A stretch of 64,000 bases of DNA. It comes from Geobacter sp. (GTDB lineage: Bacteria > Desulfobacterota > Desulfuromonadia > Geobacterales > Pseudopelobacteraceae). The stretch is from the NCBI GenBank assembly GCA_009684515.1, contig WKKS01000001.1:744001-808000 (forward strand), read 5' to 3'. A program made the translations under genes and the position numbers. The notes under the pieces are model-generated. The model saw nothing but the letters and a program-made list of their open reading frames with translations. It was not told where the DNA came from and did not search any database. This document shows positions 25,933 to 34,188 of this stretch, piece after piece (position 1 is the first letter of the stretch; every line of letters starts with the position of its first letter).

Positions 25933-27324
25933 ATGGCGCATATCTGTATCTGTGATGATGAAGAAGGAATCCTGCGCTACCTGAAAAAGCAGCTGAAAGG
26001 GTATCAGGTAGATACCTTCAACCGTGGCAAAGATCTGCTGGCGCTGCTGGAAACACCGGCCGGGGCCGAGGTGGACCTGCTGCTGCAGGATGTGCGCATG
26101 CCGGACATGGATGGTGTCCAGATACTGAAACAGTCCAAAAAACTCCGCCCGGAGCTGCCGGTGATCATGATGACCGCCTTCGGCACCGTCGATGATGCGG
26201 TCCAGGCCATCAAGCTGGGAGCCTACGATTATCTGATCAAGCCTTTTCCGAAAGAAAAGATGCTGGGGCTGGTGGAGCACGTTCTGGAGCATCGCCGTCT
26301 GGCAGCCGAGAATCTGCGTCTGCGGGAGGAGCTGAGCGGAGTTGACCATCAGGAAACGGCGGTTTTTATCAGCCGTGTTTTCCGGGAGGTTTATGACCTG
26401 ACCCTCAAAGTGGCCGCCAGTGACGCCAACATCATGATCCTGGGTGAATCGGGCACCGGCAAGGAACTGATCGCCAGCGCCCTGCACCGCAACAGCCTGC
26501 GGCGGACGCGGCCGTTTGTGTCGCTGAACTGCGCCGCGCTGTCCGATACCCTGCTGGAAAGCCAGCTTTTCGGCCATCTGAAGGGCGCTTTTACCGGCGC
26601 GGTCATGAATCAGAAAGGATTGTTGGAGGAGGCTGACGGCGGCACGCTCTTTCTGGATGAGATCGGCGATGTCAGTCCGGCCGTCCAGGCCAAGCTGCTG
26701 CGGGTGATCCAGGAACGTGATTTCATCCCGGTCGGCTCAACCCGCCCCAAAAAAGTCGATGTGCGTTTCGTGGCCGCCACCAACAAGGACCTGGAACGGG
26801 AGGTGGCCGAAGGTCGTTTTCGCGAGGATCTGTATTACCGGCTGAACGTGATCAGCATTCCGCTGCCGCCGTTGCGGGAACGCCCAGAGGACATCGAACC
26901 GCTGGCGCTGCACTTCCTGAAGCGCTTCGCCGCCCGGATGGCCAAGGAGATTTACTCCATCTCACCGGAAGCGCTGGAAGCTCTGAAAAGTTACCGCTGG
27001 CCCGGCAATGTGCGCGAGCTGGAAAACGTCATGGAGCGGGCCGTAATCCTGACCAGCGGCAGCAGCGTCCAGGGTAACGTAATTCCGCTCAGAAGTGCGC
27101 CCCGCCAGTCGCCACAACCACCTGACGCTGCCGTATCCGGCACGTTCACAGCTTCCAAAGGCACCATGGTCCCACTGGAAGAGATGGAACGTCACCATAT
27201 CGAGATGGTTCTGAAGGGAACCGGTTACCACAAAAGCCGTACGGCGGAAATACTGGGGATTTCAAGAAGGACACTGGATCGCAGGATCGAGGATTTCGGC
27301 CTGATGGACGAATCGGGCAATTGA
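25933..27324 (+). CDS. NtrC-family sigma-54 response regulator, formate dehydrogenase module
   Basis: This 463-aa protein has a receiver domain with phospho-acceptor Asp53 (LLLQDVRMPDMDG) and Lys in LIKPFPKEK, then an AAA+ domain with Walker A GESGTGKE, the sigma-54 contact loop GAFTGA (ESQLFGHLKGAFTGA), Walker B GGTLFLDEIGD, and a Fis-type helix-turn-helix at the C terminus (HKSRTAEILGISRRTLDRRI). It is divergent from the fdh operon, whose promoter looks sigma-54 dependent, and is followed by a cytochrome gene and the likely partner kinase. It is closely similar to the regulator at 37753 next to the hydrogenase operon. Confidence 0.95.
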   Translation: MAHICICDDEEGILRYLKKQLKGYQVDTFNRGKDLLALLETPAGAEVDLLLQDVRMPDMDGVQILKQSKKLRPELPVIMMTAFGTVDDAVQAIKLGAYDYLIKPFPKEKMLGLVEHVLEHRRLAAENLRLREELSGVDHQETAVFISRVFREVYDLTLKVAASDANIMILGESGTGKELIASALHRNSLRRTRPFVSLNCAALSDTLLESQLFGHLKGAFTGAVMNQKGLLEEADGGTLFLDEIGDVSPAVQAKLLRVIQERDFIPVGSTRPKKVDVRFVAATNKDLEREVAEGRFREDLYYRLNVISIPLPPLRERPEDIEPLALHFLKRFAARMAKEIYSISPEALEALKSYRWPGNVRELENVMERAVILTSGSSVQGNVIPLRSAPRQSPQPPDAAVSGTFTASKGTMVPLEEMERHHIEMVLKGTGYHKSRTAEILGISRRTLDRRIEDFGLMDESGN

Positions 27325-27533
27325 CGTGAAGCAAATATAATCTACGTGAATAAGCCGGGATTGTATTTGTTAAGAATATGGATTGACATAAGAGTACCAT
27401 CCGCTATTACCGATCAACAGCAACACTGCCCGCTTTTTTGTACTTTTTCAGTGAAATGATGGTTTTAGGCATGCTAATGGCAGTGTCCGATAAATGCCGT
27501 GACGATTGCAGTAACTTATCCCGGAGGTGAATT

Positions 27534-27839
27534 TTGAAAACGCTGACCCTGACCCTGTTGCTGATCGCTTCCACCGCTTTTGCTTCGGATATTATCGAGT
27601 TCAAAAACGGCATGACCTTTAATCACAAACTTCATCAGACCGAAAAAGTCGGCAAATGCTATGTCTGCCACGATAACGTATCGGTTTCCGAAGACACTAA
27701 AGTCGTAAAAACAACCGATCCCGGCAAGATCAAAGGATTCGGCAAAGAGTGGGCCCATAAATACTGCAAGGATTGTCATGATTTATTCGGCGAAGGTCCG
27801 GTTGAATGTAACGACTGCCATCATAAAAAAGTCAAATAA
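27534..27839 (+). CDS. Periplasmic three-heme c7-type cytochrome (PpcA-like)
   Basis: This 101-aa protein has a signal peptide (LTLTLLLIASTAFA) and three CxxCH heme sites: CYVCH 42-46, CKDCH 78-82 and CNDCH 92-96. Extra histidines (FNHKLH) serve as likely distal ligands. This spacing and size match the c7 family of Geobacter-type periplasmic shuttles. The start is TTG at 27534, with GGAGG 6 bases upstream. It lies between the response regulator and the kinase of the formate module. It may accept electrons from the quinone pool or from formate oxidation, or report redox state to the kinase; the latter is inference. Confidence 0.92.
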   Translation: MKTLTLTLLLIASTAFASDIIEFKNGMTFNHKLHQTEKVGKCYVCHDNVSVSEDTKVVKTTDPGKIKGFGKEWAHKYCKDCHDLFGEGPVECNDCHHKKVK

Positions 27840-27895
27840 GCTGAATTTGTCCGCCCTGAATACTCCTGTGCCAAAGCAGCTGGAAGATCAGTAAG

Positions 27896-29911
27896 ATGCA
27901 CCGTCTGCGCACCCCCATCCGCCGCAAACTGCTGTTTGCCACACTGACTCCGCTCTCCGCTGCAATCCTGCTCAGCTGGATGATCGGCGCCACCCTGATT
28001 ACCGATCGCATCTTCAAGCAGGCCCAGCAAAAAGTGGTCAGCGACCTGAACTCCGCCCGCAAGGTATACTGGGGCGAGATCGAACACCTGAGCAGCACCG
28101 TCAAAATTGCCGGACTGAGCTCCGACCTCTCTGAAGCCCTCCACTCCGGCATGTTTAACGGGCACAAAGCCATGCTGCGCAAACTCCTGCAGAGTGAACA
28201 GCTCAGTTTCATCAACATTATTGACAGCAAGGGAATTGTACGCTATCGGGCCGCCAACCCCCTGGCTGCCGGTGACTCGCTGGCAAAAGACCCGCTCGTG
28301 GCGAAAGCCCTGCTGGGAACCGCCGTCGGCGGGAGCCAGATTTATGATCACCAGCGCCTGGCGCTGGAAAATCCGGAGCTGGCAAGCACAGTTTCAATGG
28401 CGATCAAGGCCACCCCCCGCTCCCGTTCCACCACGCGCAGAAGCGAAGATCGGGGATTGCTGCTGGTGGCGGCCGCTCCATTGCTGGCGGCGGACGGCAG
28501 CGTAACCGGAGTGTTGCAGGCCGGCCAGCTGCTCAACGGCGACAACCGGGTAGTTGATACCATCACCAGCATTGTTTATGAGCGGGATGAGCGCGGCTCG
28601 GCGACCATTTTCCTGGGCGATGTCCGGATTGCCACCAGCGTGCGTGACAGCGGAGGGGAGCGGGCTACCGGTTCGCTGATGTCCAGCGAGGTCGCGACTG
28701 TCGTACTGGAAAACAACAAACTCTGGAGCGACCGCGCTTTTGTTCTTAACGACTGGTATTTTTCGGCCTACGAACCGATTCTGGACCCTGTCGGAAGCAC
28801 AATCGGCGCGCTTTACGTCGGCATGCCGGAGCGCCCCTTCCTGACCATGCGCACCAATATCAATTTGATCTTTGGCGGAGTACTGGCTTTCGTGGCGCTG
28901 ATCGGCATCGCCCTTTCGGGCTGGATCAGTAACAAGCTGGCCCGCCCGGTTCGGGCGCTGGCCAAGGGAGCCCGCCGTATGGCGGCCGGAGAACGGATCG
29001 AGCGGATTGTGGTCGATACCCGTGATGAAATCGGCCTGCTGGCGGATGAGTTCAATACGATGGCACATGAGGTCAGCACCCTCAACAGCACTCTCGAACA
29101 GAAGGTAGAAATAAGAACCGCACAGCTGGAAGAGAAGAATCTGGAACTTCTGGCGACCCAGAAAGAGCTGGCCAAGTCCGAGCGGCTGGCCGGACTGGGG
29201 CTGTTGGCGGCCGGTGTGGCACACGAGATCAACAATCCGCTGGCCATCATCCGCGGCAACACCGAATTGTTGCAGGACGAACTGCCGGAAGGGGCCGAGG
29301 AACTCGAAGAGGTTGAAGCGATCATGCAGGAGATCGGCCGGATCGAGCGGATCGTCAATAATCTGCGTGTATTCTCCCGCAGCGGCAACAAGCGCATCAG
29401 CCGCTTTTCACTGGGAAAAGCATTGGACAGCATCCTGGATCAGGTCGGGCACCAGATTCCGTTGGAGACTTACCGGATCGCACGGGAGTATTGGGGCAAG
29501 GATCTTGAAATCGAGGGGGATCCGGATCAGATTCGCCAGGTTTTGACAAATCTGATCATCAACGGTTTGCAGGCCATGGAGGGGGGCGGCATACTGACGC
29601 TGGATATCTCCAGGCATGCTGAAGATGACAAGGTCAGCATCACGATTGCCGACAGCGGCCCCGGTATCAGCGCGGAACATCTGGAGAAGCTGTTCACACC
29701 GTTCTTCAGCACCAAAGCCAAGGGCACCGGCCTGGGACTGGCGGTTTCCTACGGCATCATCAGCGACCATGGCGGAGAGATTCTGGTTTCCAGCCAGGAA
29801 GGTGACGGCGCGCTCTTTACCGTTGTCCTTCCGCTGCATCAGTCCGCAAAGACATCTGATTGCGGCAATGCCAATCCAGCTTCCAAAACCCGCTCAAACG
29901 AAGCTATTTGA
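27896..29911 (+). CDS. Membrane sensor histidine kinase, formate dehydrogenase module
   Basis: This 671-aa kinase has an N-terminal membrane helix (about 12-35), a periplasmic Cache-type sensor region (about 40-315, with LSFINIIDSKGIVRYRA and LLLVAAAPLLAADGSVTGVLQAG), a second helix (about 322-345), a HAMP linker (LARPVRALAKGARRMAAGE), a coiled coil, and a HisKA/HATPase core. The phospho-acceptor is His443 in GVAHEINNPL. N-box (NLIINGLQAM) and G-boxes (DSGPGIS, GTGLGLAVSYG) are intact. It probably phosphorylates the regulator at 25933. It is the paralog of the kinase at 39105. Its stop overlaps the convergent rhodanese gene by 8 bases. Confidence 0.93.
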   Translation: MHRLRTPIRRKLLFATLTPLSAAILLSWMIGATLITDRIFKQAQQKVVSDLNSARKVYWGEIEHLSSTVKIAGLSSDLSEALHSGMFNGHKAMLRKLLQSEQLSFINIIDSKGIVRYRAANPLAAGDSLAKDPLVAKALLGTAVGGSQIYDHQRLALENPELASTVSMAIKATPRSRSTTRRSEDRGLLLVAAAPLLAADGSVTGVLQAGQLLNGDNRVVDTITSIVYERDERGSATIFLGDVRIATSVRDSGGERATGSLMSSEVATVVLENNKLWSDRAFVLNDWYFSAYEPILDPVGSTIGALYVGMPERPFLTMRTNINLIFGGVLAFVALIGIALSGWISNKLARPVRALAKGARRMAAGERIERIVVDTRDEIGLLADEFNTMAHEVSTLNSTLEQKVEIRTAQLEEKNLELLATQKELAKSERLAGLGLLAAGVAHEINNPLAIIRGNTELLQDELPEGAEELEEVEAIMQEIGRIERIVNNLRVFSRSGNKRISRFSLGKALDSILDQVGHQIPLETYRIAREYWGKDLEIEGDPDQIRQVLTNLIINGLQAMEGGGILTLDISRHAEDDKVSITIADSGPGISAEHLEKLFTPFFSTKAKGTGLGLAVSYGIISDHGGEILVSSQEGDGALFTVVLPLHQSAKTSDCGNANPASKTRSNEAI

Positions 29912-30254
29912 CTATCCGTCGATTCAATTCCTTGGCAGCATTTTCCATGGATCCCAGGTTGGTAAGATCCTGATATCCAACATTCTTGAGGGTTTCAACT
30001 GCAATGCCCGATCTGCGGCCGGAACGGCAATACAGGAGGATTTTGCTCTTTTTATCTGGGACAACGGCGGTTATGCCCTGTTCGATCCGGTCATAGGGGA
30101 TCAACACGGCCCCTTCCAGATGCCCCGCAACCCATTCGGCCTCGGTTCTGACATCGATCAGCACCGGCACGGCGTTGTCGCCGCCGAACGTGATTGACGA
30201 AAAAGCCAACATTCCAAACATCATTACAAAGATTATAACTCGTACGTTCTTCAT
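29904..30254 (-). CDS. Exported single-domain rhodanese-like protein
   Basis: This 116-aa protein has a signal peptide or N-terminal helix (VRVIIFVMMFGMLAFSSITFG) and a rhodanese fold with DVRTEAEWVAGHLEGAVLIPYD and active-site Cys76 in LLYCRSGRRSG. Such proteins carry persulfide sulfur in the periplasm; the physiological acceptor is unknown. It is convergent with, and overlaps, the kinase gene end, and is divergent from the hypothetical gene at 30457. Confidence 0.9.
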   Translation of the reverse strand: MKNVRVIIFVMMFGMLAFSSITFGGDNAVPVLIDVRTEAEWVAGHLEGAVLIPYDRIEQGITAVVPDKKSKILLYCRSGRRSGIAVETLKNVGYQDLTNLGSMENAAKELNRRIVK

Positions 30255-30456
30255 GGTTTTCCTCTTTCAATCACTCTTAATAGCATTCGCGTTAATTGTA
30301 GCATCTACACCGCGTCAAATCGATATTCAAAATGCAGCCGCAACTGCCCTGTCGGCAACTGATTCAACCGGGAGCTGAATCCGGGCTTCAAAACAGCGGG
30401 CGATTCTGCTAATTTGCCGATACAGCAAAACGTACCGAAAACGGAGAAATGAAACC

Positions 30457-31128
30457 ATGTCAGAAACACCCCCATCGAGCAGCGAGCTACACATTGACAA
30501 CATAATGGAAAATCTGGAGCCTGGTTCCGACCGCTACGAAGTGCTGGATAAGGCCAAGCGCTTCAAGTCGTCCTGGGTCGAACTGGGCGAAAAGTTGCTT
30601 CTGGTGAGCAGCAAAGGGCGTTTCCGTGACTGGGGCTATCAGAATTTTGAGGATTATTGTGCTCAGGAAATCAGAATCAAGCGCGCCACTGCTGAAAAAC
30701 TGACCATGGCCTACCGTTTCATGGAGAAAGAAGAGCCGCAGCTCCTGAGCGCACGTGAGGAGCTGAAGCCGCTCCCGGATTACCGCTCAATCGAACTTCT
30801 GCGCAAGGCAAAAGAGGAGAAGGGCTTCACGGAAGAAGAGTACGGCGATCTCAGGAAAAGTGTGGTGGAGGAGGAGCGGAGCCATCCGGTTGTGTTGAAA
30901 AGGTACAAGGAGGTGGCTTCCCTTCGAGAAGAGGTCAATCCCCTGGCGCCGCTGAAAGCCAGCATTTCGGCGGCAAAACGGCTGGAATCGACACTGCGCG
31001 GATTAAGCGATCCGCCGGTTCTCTTTCTGCAACAGGTGGACGAGATACGAGCCCATCTGGAGGAAGAGCTAGCTGCCCTTAAAATCATCAGCGGAGGTGA
31101 AACGGGTAAGGTGGAAACATTTGAATAG
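30457..31128 (+). CDS. Conserved-looking hypothetical protein, helical, 223 aa
   Basis: I do not recognise this protein's family. It is soluble, strongly charged and mostly helical: an N-terminal part (NLEPGSDRYEVLDKAKRFKSSWVELGEKLLLV), a region resembling the SWGYQNFEDYC pattern of some DNA- or chromosome-associated proteins, and a C-terminal coiled coil (FLQQVDEIRAHLEEELAAL). A GGAGAA site lies 7 bases upstream of the ATG. It precedes the toxin-antitoxin pair by 64 bases but has a separate regulatory region between. Confidence 0.6.
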   Translation: MSETPPSSSELHIDNIMENLEPGSDRYEVLDKAKRFKSSWVELGEKLLLVSSKGRFRDWGYQNFEDYCAQEIRIKRATAEKLTMAYRFMEKEEPQLLSAREELKPLPDYRSIELLRKAKEEKGFTEEEYGDLRKSVVEEERSHPVVLKRYKEVASLREEVNPLAPLKASISAAKRLESTLRGLSDPPVLFLQQVDEIRAHLEEELAALKIISGGETGKVETFE

Positions 31129-31142
31129 ACCATAAAACACGT

Positions 31143-31176
31143 CTTGACGTCACAACGTTATAACGCTACAGTCAAG
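31143..31176 (+). promoter_or_regulatory. Promoter with nested palindromes upstream of the toxin-antitoxin pair
   Basis: CTTGAC (31143) and GTCAAG (31176 end) form an outer inverted repeat around the palindrome CGTTATAACG (31156-31165). TTGACG and TACAGT at 18-base spacing could be the promoter. The antitoxin of the adjacent pair, a ribbon-helix-helix-like protein, is a likely binder. Confidence 0.5.
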
Positions 31177-31192
31177 GAAGGAGGTTTGAATC

Positions 31193-31426
31193 ATGGGAAC
31201 ACTCACCAAACGGGCGACGGTTTATTTTGACCCCGCCTTGCACCGGGCGCTTCAGCACAAGGCTCTGGAGACAACCCGTTCTCTTTCCGATATCGTCAAT
31301 GACGCGGTTCATGCGGCGCTGGCCGAGGATGCCGAAGACCTGGCGGCCTTTGATGAGCGAATCAATGAACCGCTGGTTTCCTATGAAGCCATTTTGAAAG
31401 AGCTCAAAGCCAATGGCCGCCTATAA
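31193..31426 (+). CDS. Ribbon-helix-helix-type antitoxin
   Basis: This 77-aa protein has a ribbon-helix-helix-like N terminus (KRATVYFDPALHRALQHKALETTRSLSDIVNDAV) and an acidic C-terminal half (LAEDAEDLAAFDERINEPLVSYEAIL) suited to wrapping a toxin. It overlaps the toxin gene by 14 bases, the usual order with antitoxin first. A strong GGAGG precedes the ATG. It probably represses its own promoter through the palindrome upstream. Confidence 0.88.
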   Translation: MGTLTKRATVYFDPALHRALQHKALETTRSLSDIVNDAVHAALAEDAEDLAAFDERINEPLVSYEAILKELKANGRL

Positions 31427-31673
31427 CCTCTTTTTCAAAGACTCGGTCAGAAAGGATCTCACTTCCATCCCCGGAAGCGACCTTCAACGAATCATGGAAC
31501 GTATCGGAGGCCTTGCCGAAGACCCCCGTCCAGCAGGGTGCGAAAAACTCTCGGGACAAGATAAATACCGCATCCGCCAGGGGAATTACCGCATCATCTA
31601 TTCGATACAGGATACCGAACTTACCGTCTGGGTGGTAAAGGTCGGCCACCGTCGCGAAGTTTACCGAAATTGA
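31413..31673 (+). CDS. RelE/ParE-family toxin
   Basis: This 86-aa protein has the RelE/ParE fold sequence pattern: YNLFFKDSVRKDLTSIP, a helical hairpin, DPRPAGCEKLSGQDKYRIRQGNYRIIYSI and the C-terminal VVKVGHRREVYRN. The late Arg/His cluster (GHRREVY) is typical of RelE-like mRNA nucleases. Activity against ribosome-bound mRNA is known for that family; here it is inferred. It is encoded directly after, and overlapping, the antitoxin. Confidence 0.9.
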   Translation: MAAYNLFFKDSVRKDLTSIPGSDLQRIMERIGGLAEDPRPAGCEKLSGQDKYRIRQGNYRIIYSIQDTELTVWVVKVGHRREVYRN

Positions 31674-31720
31674 AAAAGTTCAAGATTGAATTATAACGAA
31701 AAGAATAAATTGGGACTTCC

Positions 31721-31760
31721 CGCAAAAAAGGGGCGCAATTTCTTGTGCCCCTTTTTTGCG
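31721..31760. terminator. Bidirectional terminator
   Basis: CGCAAAAAAGGGGC pairs with its complement ending in CCCCTTTTTTGCG. A T6 run on each strand serves both the toxin gene and the convergent hydrogenase-protease gene. Confidence 0.9.
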
Positions 31761-31780
31761 TTTATGTCTATCGCTGCAGA

Positions 31781-32263
31781 TCAGGCCAGTTTTACAATCT
31801 CATGCCCTGCAACCCGCAGTTCACCTACCACCGCTTCAGCCAATCCCGGTAGTTTTCCCGCCAGCATGGGAGACAGTTCTACCCCGGCCTCATAGGATGC
31901 CGGTATGATCCCGAACAGGGAAACCTGGTCGGGTGTCCTGCCGCGCAGATCGGAGAGGAACAGCACCTCCTGAATGCCGATCTGGTGCGGCGACATCTTG
32001 ATCGGCAGCTTGCCCAGCAGGAATTCCTCTTTCTCGTAGCGGAAGATATCCCCCGCATCACCTTTGGCGTCAACCACATCGACCAGAATAACACGGTCGG
32101 CCTCCTCCAGCAGGTGAGTGACCATGATCCCCAGCGTGCCGCCGTCGTACAGTTCCACATCATCTTGAAAACGATAATGCTTTTCCAGATATTGGATAAA
32201 ATGTACGCCGAAGCCTTCGTCAGAACAGAGCAGGTTGCCTGCCCCGAATATCAGTGTTTTCAT
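31781..32263 (-). CDS. hybD: Hydrogenase maturation endopeptidase (HyaD/HybD family)
   Basis: This 160-aa protease removes the C-terminal tail of the NiFe large subunit after nickel insertion. It has the family N terminus LIFGAGNLLCSDEGFG with the Ni-binding Asp/Glu, a VILVDVVDAKG block with a metal-binding Asp, and a His in KMSPHQIG. I chose ATG 32263, preceded by AAAGGA; the longer frame upstream runs through a palindromic repeat. It is the last gene of the hyb operon, 84 bases after hybC. Confidence 0.93.
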   Translation of the reverse strand: MKTLIFGAGNLLCSDEGFGVHFIQYLEKHYRFQDDVELYDGGTLGIMVTHLLEEADRVILVDVVDAKGDAGDIFRYEKEEFLLGKLPIKMSPHQIGIQEVLFLSDLRGRTPDQVSLFGIIPASYEAGVELSPMLAGKLPGLAEAVVGELRVAGHEIVKLA

Positions 32264-32274
32264 GAGATTCCTTT

Positions 32275-32338
32275 GTAGGGGCAACCCCATGTGGTTGCCC
32301 TGCCCCAGTTGCGGGCGGCCACACGGGGCCGCCCCTAC
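32275..32338. repeat. Intergenic inverted repeat of the GTAGGGGC type
   Basis: Two 26-bp arms starting GTAGGGGCAACCCC and ending CCGCCCCTAC are imperfect complements. The element lies between hybC and hybD and could modulate transcript stability (inference). Confidence 0.7.
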
Positions 32339-32347
32339 CATTTGATA

Positions 32348-34027
32348 TTACATCACCTTGACTTTAGTAATTTCTTTCCCCTCAGGGTCGATGGTATGCA
32401 CGGCGCAGGCGATGCAGGGGTCGAAGGAGTGGATCGTGCGCAGCACTTCCAACGGTTTGTCAGCCTGGGCGACCGGGTTGCCGACCAGCGAAGCTTCGTA
32501 GGGGCCCATGACACCTTTTTCGTCGCGCGGAGAAGCGTTCCAGGTGGAAGGCACCACAGCCTGGTAGTTTTTGATCTTCTGCTTTTCGATCACAATCCAG
32601 TGCGACAGGGTTCCGCGCGGCGCTTCATGGAAACCGACCCCGCGGTATTCGCCTTTCGGGATCTGGGTGTGGTTGGCGTAGGCCTTGTCACCCTTGGCTA
32701 CGTTTTCGACCAGCTTGTCCAGGTATTCCAGCGAGTAGTCAGCCATGATGTGGGCGCGGATGGCGCGAGCGCCCAGACGCCCCATGGTTGAGTGCAGGTC
32801 GCTGACGCCGATGCCGATCTTGTGGCAGGTATCGTCCACCAGTTTTTTGACCTTCTGGTTGCCGCCGGCATAGGCCGCAAAAAGCTGGGCCGGCGGACCG
32901 ACCTGAACCGCTTTGCCATCCAGACGGGGCGCCTTGCACCAGGAGTATTTGCCGTTGTCCTGGAAGTCGGTGTAGTTCGGCTTGGTTTCACCTTCCCAGG
33001 GGTGCTTGCTGCCGCTGCCGTCGTACCAGGCATGGGCGACGTTCTCGGTGATGCCGCCGATCAGCTGGGCATCCTGATGATTTGTGATGATGCGGGCGCC
33101 CTTGATGTCGCCGCCGTTGATGATGGCGCCCGGCAGTGCAAACTTGGTGTTTTTGGTGTCTTCCGGCATCTCCGGCACAGCCAGATAATTGGTGACCCCC
33201 TTGCCGTACTTGAACCACTCCTTGTAGGCCGATGCGATCGCGATCATATCCGGATAGTAGACCTTCTGGACAAACTCGCGGGTTTCTTCCATCAGCGCCC
33301 GCAGTGCAGCGATCTTCTCCATGTTGAGGGTGGCCATGTTTTCCATGTTAATGGCCGTGGCGACGCCGCCGACGCACAGGTTCTGGATATGCGGGTTCTT
33401 GCCCCCCAGTATCGCTCCGGCCTGGGCGGCCCGGCGCTGGAAGTCGAGTGCCTTCAGGTAGTGGGCCACAGCCATCAGGTTAGCTTCCGGCGGCAGTTTC
33501 ATGGCCGGGTGCCCCCAGTAGCCGGAGGAGAAGATCCCCAGGCGGCCGGTTTCCACAAAGGATTTCAGCTTGGCCTGGACCGCTCTGAATTCGGTTTCGC
33601 TGTTGCCGGACCAGTCCGAGATCGATTGGGCCAGCTGGGCGGTCTTCTTCGGATCAGCCTTGAGGGCCGAAACCACATCGACCCAGTCCAGAGCCGAAAG
33701 ATGGTAGAAATGGACGATATGATCCTGCACCGAGTGCTGGGCCATGATGATATTGCGCATATATTGGGCGTTGAGCGGCACTTCCACCTTCAGGGCATGC
33801 TCAACGGAGCGGATCGACGAAATGGCATGGACCGTGGTACAAACGCCGCAGAAACGCTGGGCATAGATCCAGGCATCCTCGGGCGGGCGCCCCTGTAGGA
33901 TTGTCTCGATGCCGCGCCACATCTGGGCCGACGACCAGGCATTGGTGACTGCGCCGCCGTTTACTTCCACATCAACTCTCAGGTGACCTTCGATACGGGT
34001 GATCGGGTCAAGGGTTATACGGGCCAT
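32348..34027 (-). CDS. hybC: NiFe hydrogenase large subunit
   Basis: This 559-aa subunit holds the NiFe active site. The four metal ligands are visible: Cys60 and Cys63 in RFCGVC, and Cys538 and Cys541 in DPCIACAVH. Fifteen residues follow His544 and should be removed by the maturation protease encoded next. RIEGHLRVDVEVNGG at the N terminus is typical of membrane uptake hydrogenases. It is exported with the Tat-bearing small subunit. Its position after hybO, hybA and hybB matches the Hyb (group 1) arrangement for H2 oxidation with quinone reduction. Confidence 0.97.
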   Translation of the reverse strand: MARITLDPITRIEGHLRVDVEVNGGAVTNAWSSAQMWRGIETILQGRPPEDAWIYAQRFCGVCTTVHAISSIRSVEHALKVEVPLNAQYMRNIIMAQHSVQDHIVHFYHLSALDWVDVVSALKADPKKTAQLAQSISDWSGNSETEFRAVQAKLKSFVETGRLGIFSSGYWGHPAMKLPPEANLMAVAHYLKALDFQRRAAQAGAILGGKNPHIQNLCVGGVATAINMENMATLNMEKIAALRALMEETREFVQKVYYPDMIAIASAYKEWFKYGKGVTNYLAVPEMPEDTKNTKFALPGAIINGGDIKGARIITNHQDAQLIGGITENVAHAWYDGSGSKHPWEGETKPNYTDFQDNGKYSWCKAPRLDGKAVQVGPPAQLFAAYAGGNQKVKKLVDDTCHKIGIGVSDLHSTMGRLGARAIRAHIMADYSLEYLDKLVENVAKGDKAYANHTQIPKGEYRGVGFHEAPRGTLSHWIVIEKQKIKNYQAVVPSTWNASPRDEKGVMGPYEASLVGNPVAQADKPLEVLRTIHSFDPCIACAVHTIDPEGKEITKVKVM

Positions 34028-34072
34028 TTATGTTACCTCCGGTTATATTCTTAAATTTTTTAAAATTCATTT

Positions 34073-34175
34073 GCCACAGAGTTCACAGAGGACACCGAGA
34101 AAACCATGGAACCAAAAACCAGGTGAAGGTTAAACCAGAAAACTGTTTTTGAAGTTCTCTGTGTCCTCTGTGGCC
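34073..34175. repeat. Intergenic inverted repeat between hybB and hybC
   Basis: GCCACAGAG-TTC-ACAGAGGAC near 34073 is complemented by GTCCTCTGTGGCC near 34175. A palindromic element with long arms and a 50-base centre results. It interrupts an otherwise tightly packed operon. Confidence 0.7.
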
Positions 34176-34188
34176 AAATGCCTTCAAT

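Noticed and set aside
32792-33898. 368-aa plus-strand frame
   Set aside because: It is antisense to hybC and has no recognisable domain or ribosome binding site.
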